Shown here: positions 54,046-63,140 of the stretch, piece by piece
Layout of the letters: each line of letters begins with the position of its first letter
Position numbering within the stretch: position 1 is the first letter of the stretch
Assembly (NCBI GenBank): GCA_963721115.1
Contig: CAVRIA010000001.1
Span: forward strand, 34,489-98,488
Source of the DNA: CAVRIA01 sp963721115
GTDB lineage: Bacteria; Desulfobacterota; Binatia; HRBIN30; CADEER01
Length of the DNA stretch: 64,000 nt
Direction of reading: 5' to 3'
The notes under the pieces: generated by a model
The model's database searches: none
The model's input: the letters and a program-made list of their open reading frames with translations, nothing else
Told to the model about the DNA's origin: nothing
Position numbers and translations under genes: made by a program

Positions 54046-55011
54046 ACGAGGAGAAGGCCCTGGACCTCGAGACCATTACCACCTCCTACGCGCGGCTGCG
54101 CGAGGCGATCGGCCGCGTCGTGGTCGGACAGGAGTCGCCGTTGCGGCTGATCCTCGTCACCCTGCTGTGCTCGGGGCACAGCCTGTTCGAGGGCGTTCCG
54201 GGCGTCGGCAAGACGCTGCTCGTCAGACGCTCGCTCGCCGCCGCCGTCGACGTGCGCTTCGGGCGGGTGCAGTTCACGCCGGACCTGATGCCGAGCGACG
54301 TCATCGGGACGCCGATGCTCGATCCGAGCCGAGGCGAGTTCCGCTTCCGTCCCGGGCCCCTCTTCACGGACCTGCTTCTGGCCGACGAGATCAACCGCGC
54401 CTCCGCCAAGACGCAGGCGGCGCTGCTCGAGGCGATGCAGGAGCGAGGCGCGCACCGTCGACGGAAAGCGGCACGCGCTCGGGCCCCAGTTCGCCGTCTT
54501 CGCGACGCAGAATCCGGTCGAGCACGAGGGCACGTACCCGCTTCCCGAGGCGGAGCTCGACCGCTTCCTGTTCAAGATCGCCATGGACTACCCCGAGCGA
54601 GGCCGAGGAGCGGGCGATCCTCGCCTTGCACCACCACGGCCCGTCCGCTCCCGAGCTCATCGCGCCGGTGCTGACCGCGGCAGCTCCTCGAGCGCACCCG
54701 CCGGACGGTGCGCGCGGTGGCGGTGCGCGAGGAGGCGCTGGGCTACGTCGCCGCCCTGGTGCGAGCGACGCGGTCCGACGTCCAGCTTCGCCCTCGGCGG
54801 GTCGCCGCGGGCGGGGGTGATGCTCCTGCAGGCGGCGAAGGCCAACGCGGCGATCGAGGGGCGCGACTACGTTCTTCCGGAGGACGTGCAGGAGATGTTC
54901 CTTCCGGTCCTGCGCCACCGCGTGCAGCTCGACCCGGCGGCGGAGGTGGAGGGCCTGTCGCCCGACCAGGCGTTGCAGCGCACGCTGCATACCGTCACGG
55001 TACCGCGCTGA
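54042..55011 (+). pseudogene. MoxR-type AAA+ ATPase gene with four single-base insertions
   Basis: First frame: IGRVVVGQESPLRLILVTLL, Walker A GVPGVGKTLLVRR, QFTPDLMPSDVIGT, Walker B LLLADEINRASAKTQAALLEAMQER. Thereafter the MoxR sequence continues only by moving one base forward four times: near 54448-54465 (then VTVDGKRHALGPQFAVFATQNP), in CCCC 54591-54594 (SEAEERAILALHHHG), about 54679-54684 (LLERTRRTVRAVAVREEALG) and in CCC 54791-54793 (LGGSPRAGVMLLQAAKAN). Final frame ends TVTVPR at TGA 55009-55011, overlapping the DUF58 ATG. MoxR ATPases act as chaperones with VWA/DUF58 partners. Since its operon partners are intact, base-call errors are quite plausible. Confidence 0.8.
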
Positions 55012-56330
55012 TGATCGGGCCGGACACCCGGTTGGTGGGCGCGGCCGCGCTCTGGACCGCCGCGTCGGTGCTCGTCGTCTTCTTTCCGGCGCTCTGGCTC
55101 GCGGCCGGCGCGGCGCTCCTTCTGCTCGCCGCTCTCGCCTTCTGGGACCACCGCTGGTGCCGCCGGCTCCCGGCTCCCGACTGCCGGCGCGAGCTGCCCG
55201 AACGAGCTTTCGTGCGTCGCGCCGTCGAGGTCGGGCTCGCCCTGACCAATACCGCCGCCTTGCCGATCGAGCTCGACGTCGTCGAAGAGCTGCCGGCCGA
55301 TCTGCTTCCCGCCGGCCTCGCCTTCTCGCGCCTGCGGCTGCCGCCACACGCCACTCTGGTGCAGCGCTACGAGGTGACGCCGCGGCGCCGCGGCGACCGC
55401 GAGCTCGGGACCGCGATCGCTCTCGTCCGCTCCCGCTTCGGCTTTTGGCGGCGCCGGATCTCCTTCGGCGCCGGGGACCGGCTGCGCGTCTACCCGGACG
55501 TCTCGCGTTTCCTGCGGCCCGAGGCACTGCGCCCGAAGCGCGTCCTCGAGATGCTGGGGGTGCGGCCGACGCGCCGGCGGGGCGAGGGAACGGACTTCGA
55601 CCGCCTGGACGACTATCAGCCGGGCGACGATCCGCGCCGCGTCGATTGGGCCGCCACCGGGCGGCGCGGCCGTCTGGTCGTGCGCCGCTTCCAACACGAG
55701 AGAAGCCGCACCGTCGTGGTGGCGGTCGACGCGAGCCGACTGATGGCCGGGCGAGTCGACGAGCAGACCAAGCTCGATCACGCCATCGACGCCGCCCTGG
55801 CGCTCGTCTACGCCGCTCTCACCTGCGGCGACCGCGCCAGCCTGGTCGTCTTCGACAGCGGCGTGCGCGCCTATGTGGCCCCGCGCGCCACCCGGCGCCA
55901 TCTGGGAAGCTTCCTCGAGCGGCTGCGCGCGGTGGAGCCGCGCCTGGTCGAGGCGGACTACCGGGTACTGGCGCGGGCGGTGTCGGCGCGCCAGCGGCAG
56001 AGCGCGCTGCTGATCGTGCTGACCGATTTCGTCGAGGGCGGGTCCGCCGACCTCGACGATCCACTCGCCCTGCTGGCGCGCCACCACCGCGTCCTCCTGG
56101 TGGCGATGCGCGACCGCGAGTATCTCGACCTCGACCGGCCGCCGCGGCGGCGCGAGCAGGGGCTCGATCTCTACCGCCGGCTGGTTCTCGGCGATCTCCT
56201 GCAGGACCGCGAGACGACCCTCGGGCGCCTTCGACGCCGCGGTCTGCAGACGCTGGACCTGGCGCCCGAGGCCGTCACCGCCTCGGTCCTGAACCGCTAT
56301 CTGGCGATGCGCCTCGGGGCGGAGAGATGA
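55011..56330 (+). CDS. DUF58 protein (VWA-like MoxR partner)
   Basis: 439 residues. Two N-terminal membrane helices (LVGAAALWTAASVLVVFFPALWLAAG and LLLLAALAF), a beta domain, then the DUF58 signature FDRLDDYQPGDDPRRVDWAATGRRGRLVVRRF and a VWA-like domain TVVVAVDASRLMAG with LIVLTDFVEGG. ATG 55011 overlaps the moxR stop (TGATG). MoxR-DUF58 pairs are a widely conserved unit. Its last 56 bases overlap the convergent SpoIIM gene. Confidence 0.9.
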   Translation: MIGPDTRLVGAAALWTAASVLVVFFPALWLAAGAALLLLAALAFWDHRWCRRLPAPDCRRELPERAFVRRAVEVGLALTNTAALPIELDVVEELPADLLPAGLAFSRLRLPPHATLVQRYEVTPRRRGDRELGTAIALVRSRFGFWRRRISFGAGDRLRVYPDVSRFLRPEALRPKRVLEMLGVRPTRRRGEGTDFDRLDDYQPGDDPRRVDWAATGRRGRLVVRRFQHERSRTVVVAVDASRLMAGRVDEQTKLDHAIDAALALVYAALTCGDRASLVVFDSGVRAYVAPRATRRHLGSFLERLRAVEPRLVEADYRVLARAVSARQRQSALLIVLTDFVEGGSADLDDPLALLARHHRVLLVAMRDREYLDLDRPPRRREQGLDLYRRLVLGDLLQDRETTLGRLRRRGLQTLDLAPEAVTASVLNRYLAMRLGAER

Positions 56331-57366
56331 GATCGCGCAGCCAGGACGCCTCGGCGGCACCGCGGCGCGCCAGGCGCCGCGTCATCGACAGCCCCGCCAA
56401 CAATGCTGCGAGCTCGAGCCCGGCGATGAGCAGGCGCGGCGCCGTGCCGAGGCGCGACTGGCGCACGAAGCTCTCGATCGCCGCGGCGACGACGAACAGC
56501 GGAACGGCGCTCAGCGCCAGCGCGAGCGCCGGGTTCCTCGCCTCGCGCAACGCCCGCCGGCGTCCCGGGCGACCGGGCATGGCAACGGCGGCGCCGAGCC
56601 GCAGCCCCGCCGCGGTGCACAGGGTCACAGCGGCAATCTCCGGGATTCCGTGTGGTAGAATCCAGGCCAGGAAATCCATCGGCCATCGGTCTCGAAAGAA
56701 GATGGACGCGAAGGCACCGAGGACCACTCCGTTGTAGAGCTGCAGGAGAGCGCTGGGGATGCCGGCGAGCATGCCGGTTGCGAACGAGAGAAGCCCGAGC
56801 CGGGTGTTATGTACGAACAGAAACGAGCCGAAGAGAAACTTCTCGGCCGCCGCGGTCTCTTCCCCGGCCAGAAAGTGCGCGCGCGCCTGCGGCGAGGAGA
56901 CGAGCCGATCGATCTGATCGCGCGAGTATCCGAGCGACTCGGGGATCAGCGCGTGCAACGCCGCCGGCTGGCGCCAGGCGAGTCCGACACCGACGATCCC
57001 GCCGGCGAGAAAGAGCAGCCACGCCGCGGCCTGCGCGTGCCACGTGCGGCCGATCGCGTCGCGCACCTCGTCGAGCCACTGCCGGGCGCTGGCCGCTTCG
57101 GCCGGTGCGGGCGCGTACAGCAGGCCGTAGCTGCGCACGCACAGGGCGTTCAGATGGCGGATCGCGTCGGGATCGTCGTCGCGCTGTCGGGCGCGCGCCA
57201 GTCGAGCGCTGAGCTGGCGGTACAGGCGGGCGAGCTCGCGCAGATCGTCGAAAGGGAGAGACTCCAGGCGAACGCCTTCGGCGCGGTCGAGCAGGGCGGC
57301 AAGACGGTCTGCGGCGTCGCGCGGGGGGTCCTGCCGGCGAGCGGCGGTGCCGTGATCGAGCGGCAT
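56275..57366 (-). CDS. Stage II sporulation protein M (SpoIIM)-like membrane protein
   Basis: 363 residues. N-terminal helical cytosolic region (LARLYRQLSARLARAR), then membrane helices with the family motif FLFVHNTRLGLLSFATGMLAG, IPSALLQLYNGVVLGAF and ILPHGIPEI (conserved HG-x-PE). In Bacillus SpoIIM takes part in engulfment peptidoglycan remodelling; in non-sporeformers it is usually found with RDD, DUF58 and MoxR as here. ATG at 57366 shares bases with the ATG of the divergent RDD gene at 57365. Confidence 0.85.
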   Translation of the reverse strand: MPLDHGTAARRQDPPRDAADRLAALLDRAEGVRLESLPFDDLRELARLYRQLSARLARARQRDDDPDAIRHLNALCVRSYGLLYAPAPAEAASARQWLDEVRDAIGRTWHAQAAAWLLFLAGGIVGVGLAWRQPAALHALIPESLGYSRDQIDRLVSSPQARAHFLAGEETAAAEKFLFGSFLFVHNTRLGLLSFATGMLAGIPSALLQLYNGVVLGAFASIFFRDRWPMDFLAWILPHGIPEIAAVTLCTAAGLRLGAAVAMPGRPGRRRALREARNPALALALSAVPLFVVAAAIESFVRQSRLGTAPRLLIAGLELAALLAGLSMTRRLARRGAAEASWLRDLISPPRGASPDSGSGPRR

Positions 57367-58414
57367 GGATGAGAGAAGCCCGTTGAGCTCGAGCGCGGAC
57401 GAAATCACCGCCGGCGAGCAGCGTCAAGTGATCCGCTCGCCCGAGCAGGTGATTCTGCACCTTCCCATCGCCGGGCCGACCAGCCGCATGCTCGCCTACG
57501 GGATCGACTTCGCGGTGGTGCTCGTCCTGCTCGTGGGAGTCTTCTTCGCCCTCGGTCTCCTGACGTCGATCTTTTCCGGCCTGGCGGAGAGCGTGCGCTT
57601 CTCCGCTTCCGGAGGTGCCGCGCGCGGCGGGTCTGTCGATCCTCTCGTGCTCTACGAGCTGTCGATCTTTCTCATCTTTCAGCTCGTCGTCGAGTGGATC
57701 TACTTCGTCGGGTGCGAGATGCTCGCCGGCGGGCGCTCGATCGGCAAGGCGTGCGTCGGTCTCCGGGTGGTGTCCGACGGAGGACGACCCGTCTCCCTGC
57801 GCGCGTCCCTGGTGCGCAATCTGCTCCGCCTGGTGGACGTCCTGCCCGATCTCTACCTCGTCGGCCTCGTCGCCATGGTCTGCTCCGCGGACGGCAAGCG
57901 CCTCGGCGACCTGGCGGCGGGGACCATCGTAATCCGGCTCGACCGGCTCCATCCGCGCGCGGCGGCCGCCGAGAACCTCGGCGCGCCCGACCCCGACTTC
58001 CGTTTCGACCGCTCGCAGCTGGCCCGCATCGGCTCACTGGAGCGACGTCTGATTCGACAGACCCTGCGGCGCCTCGAGTCGCTGTCGCCCGATGTCGCCG
58101 CCGCCGCCGTCGAGAATGCCGTCGAGGTCCTGTGCCGTCGAATCGGCAACGAGAACATCGAGCCGCTGAGAGGCATCGCCTTTCTGCGGGCATTGCTTCA
58201 CGAGTCGGAGACGCACGGCTCGCCGGAACGCAGCGAGCGCACCGCCGGACCGAGCAGCCCGCCGGCGCGAGTTCCGCAGCGTGCGCAGCCGCCTGGCGGC
58301 CCGCACGACGGCGGGAAAAGATTGAACAGCGCGCGACGGAAGTCTCAGTCGGAAACGGGTGGATCGGCCGGCGAGTGGCCGCTCCCACCGCCGCACAGTT
58401 CGCGGCCGCAGTGA
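57365..58414 (+). CDS. RDD-family membrane protein
   Basis: 349 residues. RDD domain with TSRMLAYGIDFAVVLVLLVGVFFALG (the R and first D), FLIFQLVVEWIYFVGCEML, GRSIGKACVGLRVVS and LVRNLLRLVDVLPDLYLVGLVAMV (second D), then a cytosolic C-terminus. The last ~25 residues (from about NSARRKSQSETG) run into the duplicated region shared with 50877-51233 and overlap the convergent secreted-protein gene. Family is implicated in transport or as partner of MoxR/DUF58/SpoIIM. Confidence 0.85.
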   Translation: MDERSPLSSSADEITAGEQRQVIRSPEQVILHLPIAGPTSRMLAYGIDFAVVLVLLVGVFFALGLLTSIFSGLAESVRFSASGGAARGGSVDPLVLYELSIFLIFQLVVEWIYFVGCEMLAGGRSIGKACVGLRVVSDGGRPVSLRASLVRNLLRLVDVLPDLYLVGLVAMVCSADGKRLGDLAAGTIVIRLDRLHPRAAAAENLGAPDPDFRFDRSQLARIGSLERRLIRQTLRRLESLSPDVAAAAVENAVEVLCRRIGNENIEPLRGIAFLRALLHESETHGSPERSERTAGPSSPPARVPQRAQPPGGPHDGGKRLNSARRKSQSETGGSAGEWPLPPPHSSRPQ

Positions 58415-58685
58415 TCGCGGCAGGGCGAGTCGGATCCGCGCCGGACGAACCCGGATGCGTCGATCCACACCGAGTCGGCCGGCCACGGGGTGAGGCGCTG
58501 CGGGTCCGGGATCGTCGTGTCGGCGCTGCCGAAGGTCAGCGTCGTCGACAGGCCGGTCAGGAGATCGTAGCCGCCGGTCCACACGGCTCCGTACGCCGTG
58601 AAGGGCACGCCGACGACCGCCCACATGACGCGGTCGAGCGCCGTGCACTCCTGGCCGAAGCAGTCCTTCCACCCCTGGACGTACG
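58329..58685. repeat. Direct repeat, right copy (duplicate of 50877-51233)
   Basis: Same ~357 bases as the truncated gene at 50877-51233, in the same orientation, 7,452 bases apart. It covers the 3' part of the secreted-protein gene and the end of the RDD gene. The two copies frame the MoxR/DUF58/SpoIIM/RDD operon. Confidence 0.85.
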
Positions 58686-58881
58686 TTCCCATCGCCATGC
58701 GTGCCGCGGCGAGAGGCGAGTCGAGGACGACGACGGGCCCGTGCAGCGCGTCGCTCGGCCGCCACCGGAAGGAGCAGCGTCCCTCCGTGTCGACCCGCCA
58801 GCCGGCCGCGGCCGGCTGGGCGCACAGGACGAGGCAGATGCCGGCGACGGCGACGGCGAACGACCGGATCCCGCGGTTCAT
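58345..58881 (-). CDS. Secreted protein of unknown function (full-length paralogue)
   Basis: 178 residues. Signal peptide (FAVAVAGICLVLCAQPAAA), then a mature domain with WRVDTEGRCSFRWRPSDAL, GTYVQGWKDCFGQECTALDRVMWAVVG, GYDLLTGLSTTLTFG and a Cys-rich C-terminus SPCRDHCGRELCGGG. Not recognised. Eight cysteines suggest disulfides. A truncated second copy is at 50877-51233. ATG 58881 has GGAGGGT upstream. Confidence 0.7.
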   Translation of the reverse strand: MNRGIRSFAVAVAGICLVLCAQPAAAGWRVDTEGRCSFRWRPSDALHGPVVVLDSPLAAARMAMGTYVQGWKDCFGQECTALDRVMWAVVGVPFTAYGAVWTGGYDLLTGLSTTLTFGSADTTIPDPQRLTPWPADSVWIDASGFVRRGSDSPCRDHCGRELCGGGSGHSPADPPVSD

Positions 58882-59046
58882 GAACACCCTCCGCCCCTCC
58901 TTCCTCGTCGCAAGCCGCGTCCGATGTCAACACCGGGAAGGGGCTGCTCCATGCCTCGGCCCTCGTGCAAGCGCGTCCCGATGGCCTTTTCGGGCTCGTC
59001 CCGGGTCACCGGCTCACTCGTTTTGCACGAGAGCCTCAACGTCACA

Positions 59047-61761
59047 TCAGCTCGGTTCGCCGTCTGGCGATGACGCGGGGAGAGTGAAGTAGAAGGTCGC
59101 GCCGCGGCCGGGAGAGCCCTCCGCCCAGATGCGCCCCCCGTGTCTCTCGACGATCCGCTTGGCGATGCTCAACCCGACGCCGGTTCCCTCGAACTCGGCC
59201 TCGGTGTGCAGCCGTTGAAAGACGTGGAACAGCTTGTCGGAATACTCCGGATCGAAGCCGACGCCGTCGTCCCGCACGAAGAACACCAGCTGGCCGTCGG
59301 TGGACGAGTGGCCGACCTCGATGTGCGCCCGTTCGACGGGGCGGGTGAACTTGATCGCGTTGCCGATCAGGTTGTCGAGGAGCTGGCGCAGCAGCGCCGC
59401 ATCGGCCTCCACCGGCGGAAGCGGATCGACGACGAGCTCGATGCGCTCCCGATCGGACGGTGAAGCGAGCTCCTCGAACGCCTGGCGCGCGGCCGTGCCC
59501 AGGTCGACGTTTCGGGGACGCAGATCGGCGCGGCCGACCCGGGACAAGACGAGCAAGCCGTCGATCAGCTCGGTCATACGGGTGCTGCCGTGAGCGACGC
59601 GATCGACGAACTCTCGCGCCTGCGGCGGTAGGACGGCGGCATGGTCTTCCCGCAGCGCGTCGATGAATCCCTGGATGTGGCGCAGTGGCGCCCGCAGGTC
59701 GTGCGAGACGGAGTAGTTGAACGCCTCCAGCTCCCGGTTGGCCGCGTCGAGCGCGGCCGTGCGCTCGACGACGCGGCTTTCCAGCTCCTCGCTCAGGCGG
59801 CGGTAGCGGCTCTCGGACTCCCGCAGGGCCTCCTCGCCGCGCCTCTGCTCGGCCCTCGTCTCCAGCGCGTGCAGCGCGTACGCCACATCCCCGGCCAGGC
59901 TCTCGAGCAAACGCATCTCCGCCACATCGAAGGCGTTCTCTTCCGAAGCGTACACGCTCAATACGCCGTACAGCCGCTCTCCCTGCGCGATGGGCAGCGC
60001 AGCGGAAGAGGCGTAGCTCCTCGCCAGGGCGGCGGCGCGCCACGGGGCAACGCGTTCGTCGGTGGCGATCGAGCGGACGACACAGGGCCTGCGGGTGTGA
60101 ATCGCCGTGCCGGACGGCCCGCGACCGGTCGGCGCCTCGTCCCAGGTGACGACCACCTCCCGCAGGTAGCTCGGGTCCGATCCGGAGACCGCCACCGGGA
60201 CGACGCGCTTGCCCTCCGGCACGGGGACCCCGATCCAGACCAGCTCGTAGGAGCGCCCCCGGTGCAGCAGATCACACGTTCTCTGCAACAGGCGGCCGCG
60301 ATCCTCCTCGCGGACGATCATCTGGTTGACGTCGAGGACGGCCGTGAGCACGCCTTGCAGGTGCTCGATGCGGGCGATCCGGCGCTTGCGCTCGCCGACG
60401 TCGCGCAGGATGCCGAGGATGATGGGGCTGCCATCGAGGACCGCTCCGGCGGCGCTCACCTCGACGGGAAAGGAGGTTCCGTCGCGGCGGACGTGTACGG
60501 TCTCGTAGACGATCCCCTTCTCCAGCGCCTCTCGGAGCTGGTCCGTCAGCGTGTCGCGGAGATCCGGCGGCCGCAGGTCGGTGATGTTCATCGCGCGCAG
60601 CTCTTCGACGCTGCGACCGTAGCTGCTTTCGGCGGCCCGGTTGGCGTCGAGGATGCGTCCCTCCGGACCGACGAAGAGCACGATGTCGTTGGCGTGGTCG
60701 CTGAGAAGCTGGTAGCGCGCACCGGCGTGGCGCAGGGCGAGCTCGTGCGCAGCGGTGGTCTGGGCCTCGCGGGCGATCTGTCTCCACGACAGGCTTCGCA
60801 GGATGCCGGCGAACCCGCACACCAGGAGCACACTCATGGCGGCGAGCATCCAGGCCCCGCGGTGCGCTTCTGCGGTAGCCTCCGCGAGGTCGATCTTGCG
60901 GACCAGCCCCCACTGCGTTCCCCGGATGGGGCGCGTGGCCGCGAGTACCGAAACGCCGCGGTAATCCCTGAACGTTCCGAGCCCCTCGCGGCCGGCCAGC
61001 GCCTCGGCCGCGGCGAACATGGGCGTCGCAATGGGGACGCGCACCGGACCGGCGCCTCGCCGATGCCGGAGGGGGGAGAGGAAGACCACGTCGTTTCCCT
61101 CCTGCCGCATGAGCACCGTTTCACCGGTATGACTCGGCACCGTCTCGCGGCCGAGAATCGGCCACAGGTTGCGAGCAGGTTCGGCGACGAGAACGACGGC
61201 GCCCGACGCCCGTTCCTCCTGGGGCTGTGGTTGGATCGGGAAACCCACCAGGATGCGTTGCTCGCCGTTTGCCGCGCCGCGATCGCGCAACGCTGGCCGT
61301 CGTGTCGCGGTCACCGCGCGCGCCAAGTCGGCGGACGCCTCGCCTCCGCGTTCCTCTCCCGCGCGCAGCACCTCGCCGCCCGCGCCGTCGAACACGGACA
61401 CCGACGCGTAGCCGCGCAATCGGCGCTCCTCCTCGAGGATGCGCTTCAGGTCCTGGGAGGGAGCCTCACGAACATCGGACCGAGCTGCGCCTCTGTCGAC
61501 AGCCGCGACCACCGAGGGAAATGCGGCGATCGCATGCGCGTCCTCTTGCCATTTCCGGACCAGGGTTTCGACCAGCATCTGGCGATCGGTGGCCTCGGAC
61601 GAGAGGCGCGTCCTCCAGTGGGCCTGGGATTCCCGATTCCATTTGGCGATCAGCCCCCACGTACCGAGCGCGACGAACGCCGCGAAAGCCGCTGTGGCGG
61701 CGACAAAGCCGCGTTTCAGCGGCCGGCGAGTCCGCCGGTCACCAGGGGAGGCCGCTCTCAT
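59047..61761 (-). CDS. Membrane sensor histidine kinase (Cache-like sensor, PAS, GAF, HisKA, HATPase)
   Basis: 904 residues. TM1 ~17-39 (FVAATAAFAAFVALGTWGLI), extracytoplasmic Cache/CHASE-like domain ~45-300, TM2 ~306-326 (MLAAMSVLLVCGFAGIL), PAS ~345-460 (VGPEGRILDANRAAESSYGR), GAF ~480-640 (LALPIAQGERLYGVLSVY), then HisKA with NYSVSHDLRAPLRHIQGF (phosphoacceptor His), N-box LLDNLIGNAIKFT and G-boxes DDGVGFDPEYSDKLFHVFQRL and GTGVGLSIAKRIVERHGG. Bacteriophytochrome-type kinase core. No response regulator gene is adjacent, so it is an orphan kinase. Signal is unknown. Confidence 0.93.
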   Translation of the reverse strand: MRAASPGDRRTRRPLKRGFVAATAAFAAFVALGTWGLIAKWNRESQAHWRTRLSSEATDRQMLVETLVRKWQEDAHAIAAFPSVVAAVDRGAARSDVREAPSQDLKRILEEERRLRGYASVSVFDGAGGEVLRAGEERGGEASADLARAVTATRRPALRDRGAANGEQRILVGFPIQPQPQEERASGAVVLVAEPARNLWPILGRETVPSHTGETVLMRQEGNDVVFLSPLRHRRGAGPVRVPIATPMFAAAEALAGREGLGTFRDYRGVSVLAATRPIRGTQWGLVRKIDLAEATAEAHRGAWMLAAMSVLLVCGFAGILRSLSWRQIAREAQTTAAHELALRHAGARYQLLSDHANDIVLFVGPEGRILDANRAAESSYGRSVEELRAMNITDLRPPDLRDTLTDQLREALEKGIVYETVHVRRDGTSFPVEVSAAGAVLDGSPIILGILRDVGERKRRIARIEHLQGVLTAVLDVNQMIVREEDRGRLLQRTCDLLHRGRSYELVWIGVPVPEGKRVVPVAVSGSDPSYLREVVVTWDEAPTGRGPSGTAIHTRRPCVVRSIATDERVAPWRAAALARSYASSAALPIAQGERLYGVLSVYASEENAFDVAEMRLLESLAGDVAYALHALETRAEQRRGEEALRESESRYRRLSEELESRVVERTAALDAANRELEAFNYSVSHDLRAPLRHIQGFIDALREDHAAVLPPQAREFVDRVAHGSTRMTELIDGLLVLSRVGRADLRPRNVDLGTAARQAFEELASPSDRERIELVVDPLPPVEADAALLRQLLDNLIGNAIKFTRPVERAHIEVGHSSTDGQLVFFVRDDGVGFDPEYSDKLFHVFQRLHTEAEFEGTGVGLSIAKRIVERHGGRIWAEGSPGRGATFYFTLPASSPDGEPS

Positions 61762-61873
61762 GCGCCCTTCTTCCGCCGGTCGGTCACCACGGGCAGGCCA
61801 ACTCTCCGGTCGCGACCGGAAGCCGCGTGCACGAATCGCTTTTCAATTCCCAGCCATTCTTGTTCGCATGCTG

Positions 61874-61893
61874 ACACATGACGGAACATGTGT
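61874..61893. promoter_or_regulatory. Near-perfect palindrome upstream of terC
   Basis: ACACATG (61874-61880) and CATGTGT (61887-61893), six bases apart, in the gap between the kinase gene and terC, 158 bases before the terC start. Candidate regulator-binding dyad. No yybP-ykoY-type riboswitch is evident in this gap. Confidence 0.4.
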
Positions 61894-62050
61894 GAACAGG
61901 GCAAACCGTGTCAATGAACAGGCCATGCCGAGCCGATCCGCCGAGGCGGATTCATCCCTACACTTGCCAGCCGTCATTGACGCAGGCTCCCGAGCGGTTT
62001 TGAGTGTATGCTGCGGCAGGGCTCGAGTCGCGCGGTGGTCTGAAACGGAC

Positions 62051-63016
62051 ATGATTGGCTGGATTGGTTGGGTTTCCTTCCTGGCGGCGATCGTCGCCCT
62101 GCTGCTCGTCGATCTTCTGATCTTCCACCGCCGTCCGCACGAGGTCGAGACGAAAGAGGCGGCGGTGTGGTCCGCCTTCTGGATCGGGCTCGGCCTGCTG
62201 TTCTCTCTGGTCGTGTGGACGACGCTCGGCGCCGATGCGGCGCAGAGCTACCTCGCCGGCTACCTGATCGAGAAGAGCCTGTCGGTCGACAACCTGTTCA
62301 TCTTCGTTCTCATCTTCGGCTACTTCGAGGTCCCGGCGAAGTACCAGCACCGGGTTCTCTTCTACGGTGTCCTCGGCGCGTTCGTCTTTCGCGGTATCTT
62401 CATCGCCCTCGGGGCGGCGCTCCTCGCCCGCTTCTCGTGGGTGGCGTTCCTGTTCGGCGCCTTCCTGCTCTACACCGCCTACCGCCTGGCATGGCACGGC
62501 GGCATACAGATCGACCCCAAGCACAACCCCGTCCTGAGCTTCCTGCGGCGTTTCCTGCCGGTGACGAGGAACCTCCACGGCCACCGGCTCTTCGTGCGGC
62601 GCGGGCGGCGGTGGGCCTTCACGCCGCTCCTCGCGGTGCTGGTGATCATCGAGACGACGGACGTCATGTTCGCGGTCGATTCGATCCCCGCCGTCTTCGG
62701 TGTGACGCGCGACGCGTTCATCGTCTTCTCGTCGAACGCGCTGGCTCTGCTCGGCCTGCGTGCGCTGTACTTCCTGCTCGCCGACATGGTGGGCAGATTC
62801 CATTATCTGGACGACGGCCTCGCCATCGTGTTGGCGCTGATCGGCGTCAAGATGATCCACGAGGAGCTCGTTCACATGTACGAGCGGGGCAGCGCCGCCT
62901 GGTTTCCCGGCGCGCTGGCCGTGGAGCTGCCTTCCTGGGCATCGCTGGTGATGGTCGGCGTCGTTCTCGGGACCGCGATCTGGTTGTCGCTGCGCAACCC
63001 GCGTCAGGTGGGGTGA
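62051..63016 (+). CDS. TerC/Alx-family integral membrane protein
   Basis: 321 residues with eight or nine helices. Family motifs SLSVDNLFIFVLIFGYFEVPAKYQHRVLFYGVLGA, VIIETTDVMFAVDSIPAVFGVTRDAFIVFSSNALALLGLRALYF, with conserved acidic residues in membrane segments thought to bind metal (Mn2+/Ca2+). Alx/TerC proteins are implicated in manganese export and tellurite resistance. Followed directly by a REP-like element at 63026. Confidence 0.92.
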   Translation: MIGWIGWVSFLAAIVALLLVDLLIFHRRPHEVETKEAAVWSAFWIGLGLLFSLVVWTTLGADAAQSYLAGYLIEKSLSVDNLFIFVLIFGYFEVPAKYQHRVLFYGVLGAFVFRGIFIALGAALLARFSWVAFLFGAFLLYTAYRLAWHGGIQIDPKHNPVLSFLRRFLPVTRNLHGHRLFVRRGRRWAFTPLLAVLVIIETTDVMFAVDSIPAVFGVTRDAFIVFSSNALALLGLRALYFLLADMVGRFHYLDDGLAIVLALIGVKMIHEELVHMYERGSAAWFPGALAVELPSWASLVMVGVVLGTAIWLSLRNPRQVG

Positions 63017-63025
63017 GGGAAGAGG

Positions 63026-63140
63026 CGGGTTTTGCCCGACAATCCGCCCAACTGCCCCGCCAGGTTGCTGAGCCTCGAGAACCAACAACAAAACAACTCA
63101 ACAACCTTCGACCGTCGCACCGGCGGCTCGAATTGATTGG
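63026..63140. repeat. REP-like palindromic element, copy 2 (reverse)
   Basis: Reverse complement of 20498-20644: ATTGATTCGAGCC-like edge at 63140 end, CAA-rich inverted repeat in the middle, and the AATCCGCCCAACTGCC edge. It begins 10 bases after terC and stops at the first base of the truncated RAYT. Slightly shorter than copy 1 because of fewer TTG units. Confidence 0.8.

Noticed and set aside
54042..55011. Programmed ribosomal frameshifting in moxR
   Set aside because: Four shifts of the same direction at non-slippery sites are not a known programmed mechanism; errors or decay are simpler.
61762..62050. yybP-ykoY manganese riboswitch upstream of terC
   Set aside because: The expected conserved GGGGAGUA/CUACC elements and three-way junction are not seen in the 289-base gap; only the ACACATG/CATGTGT dyad is evident.
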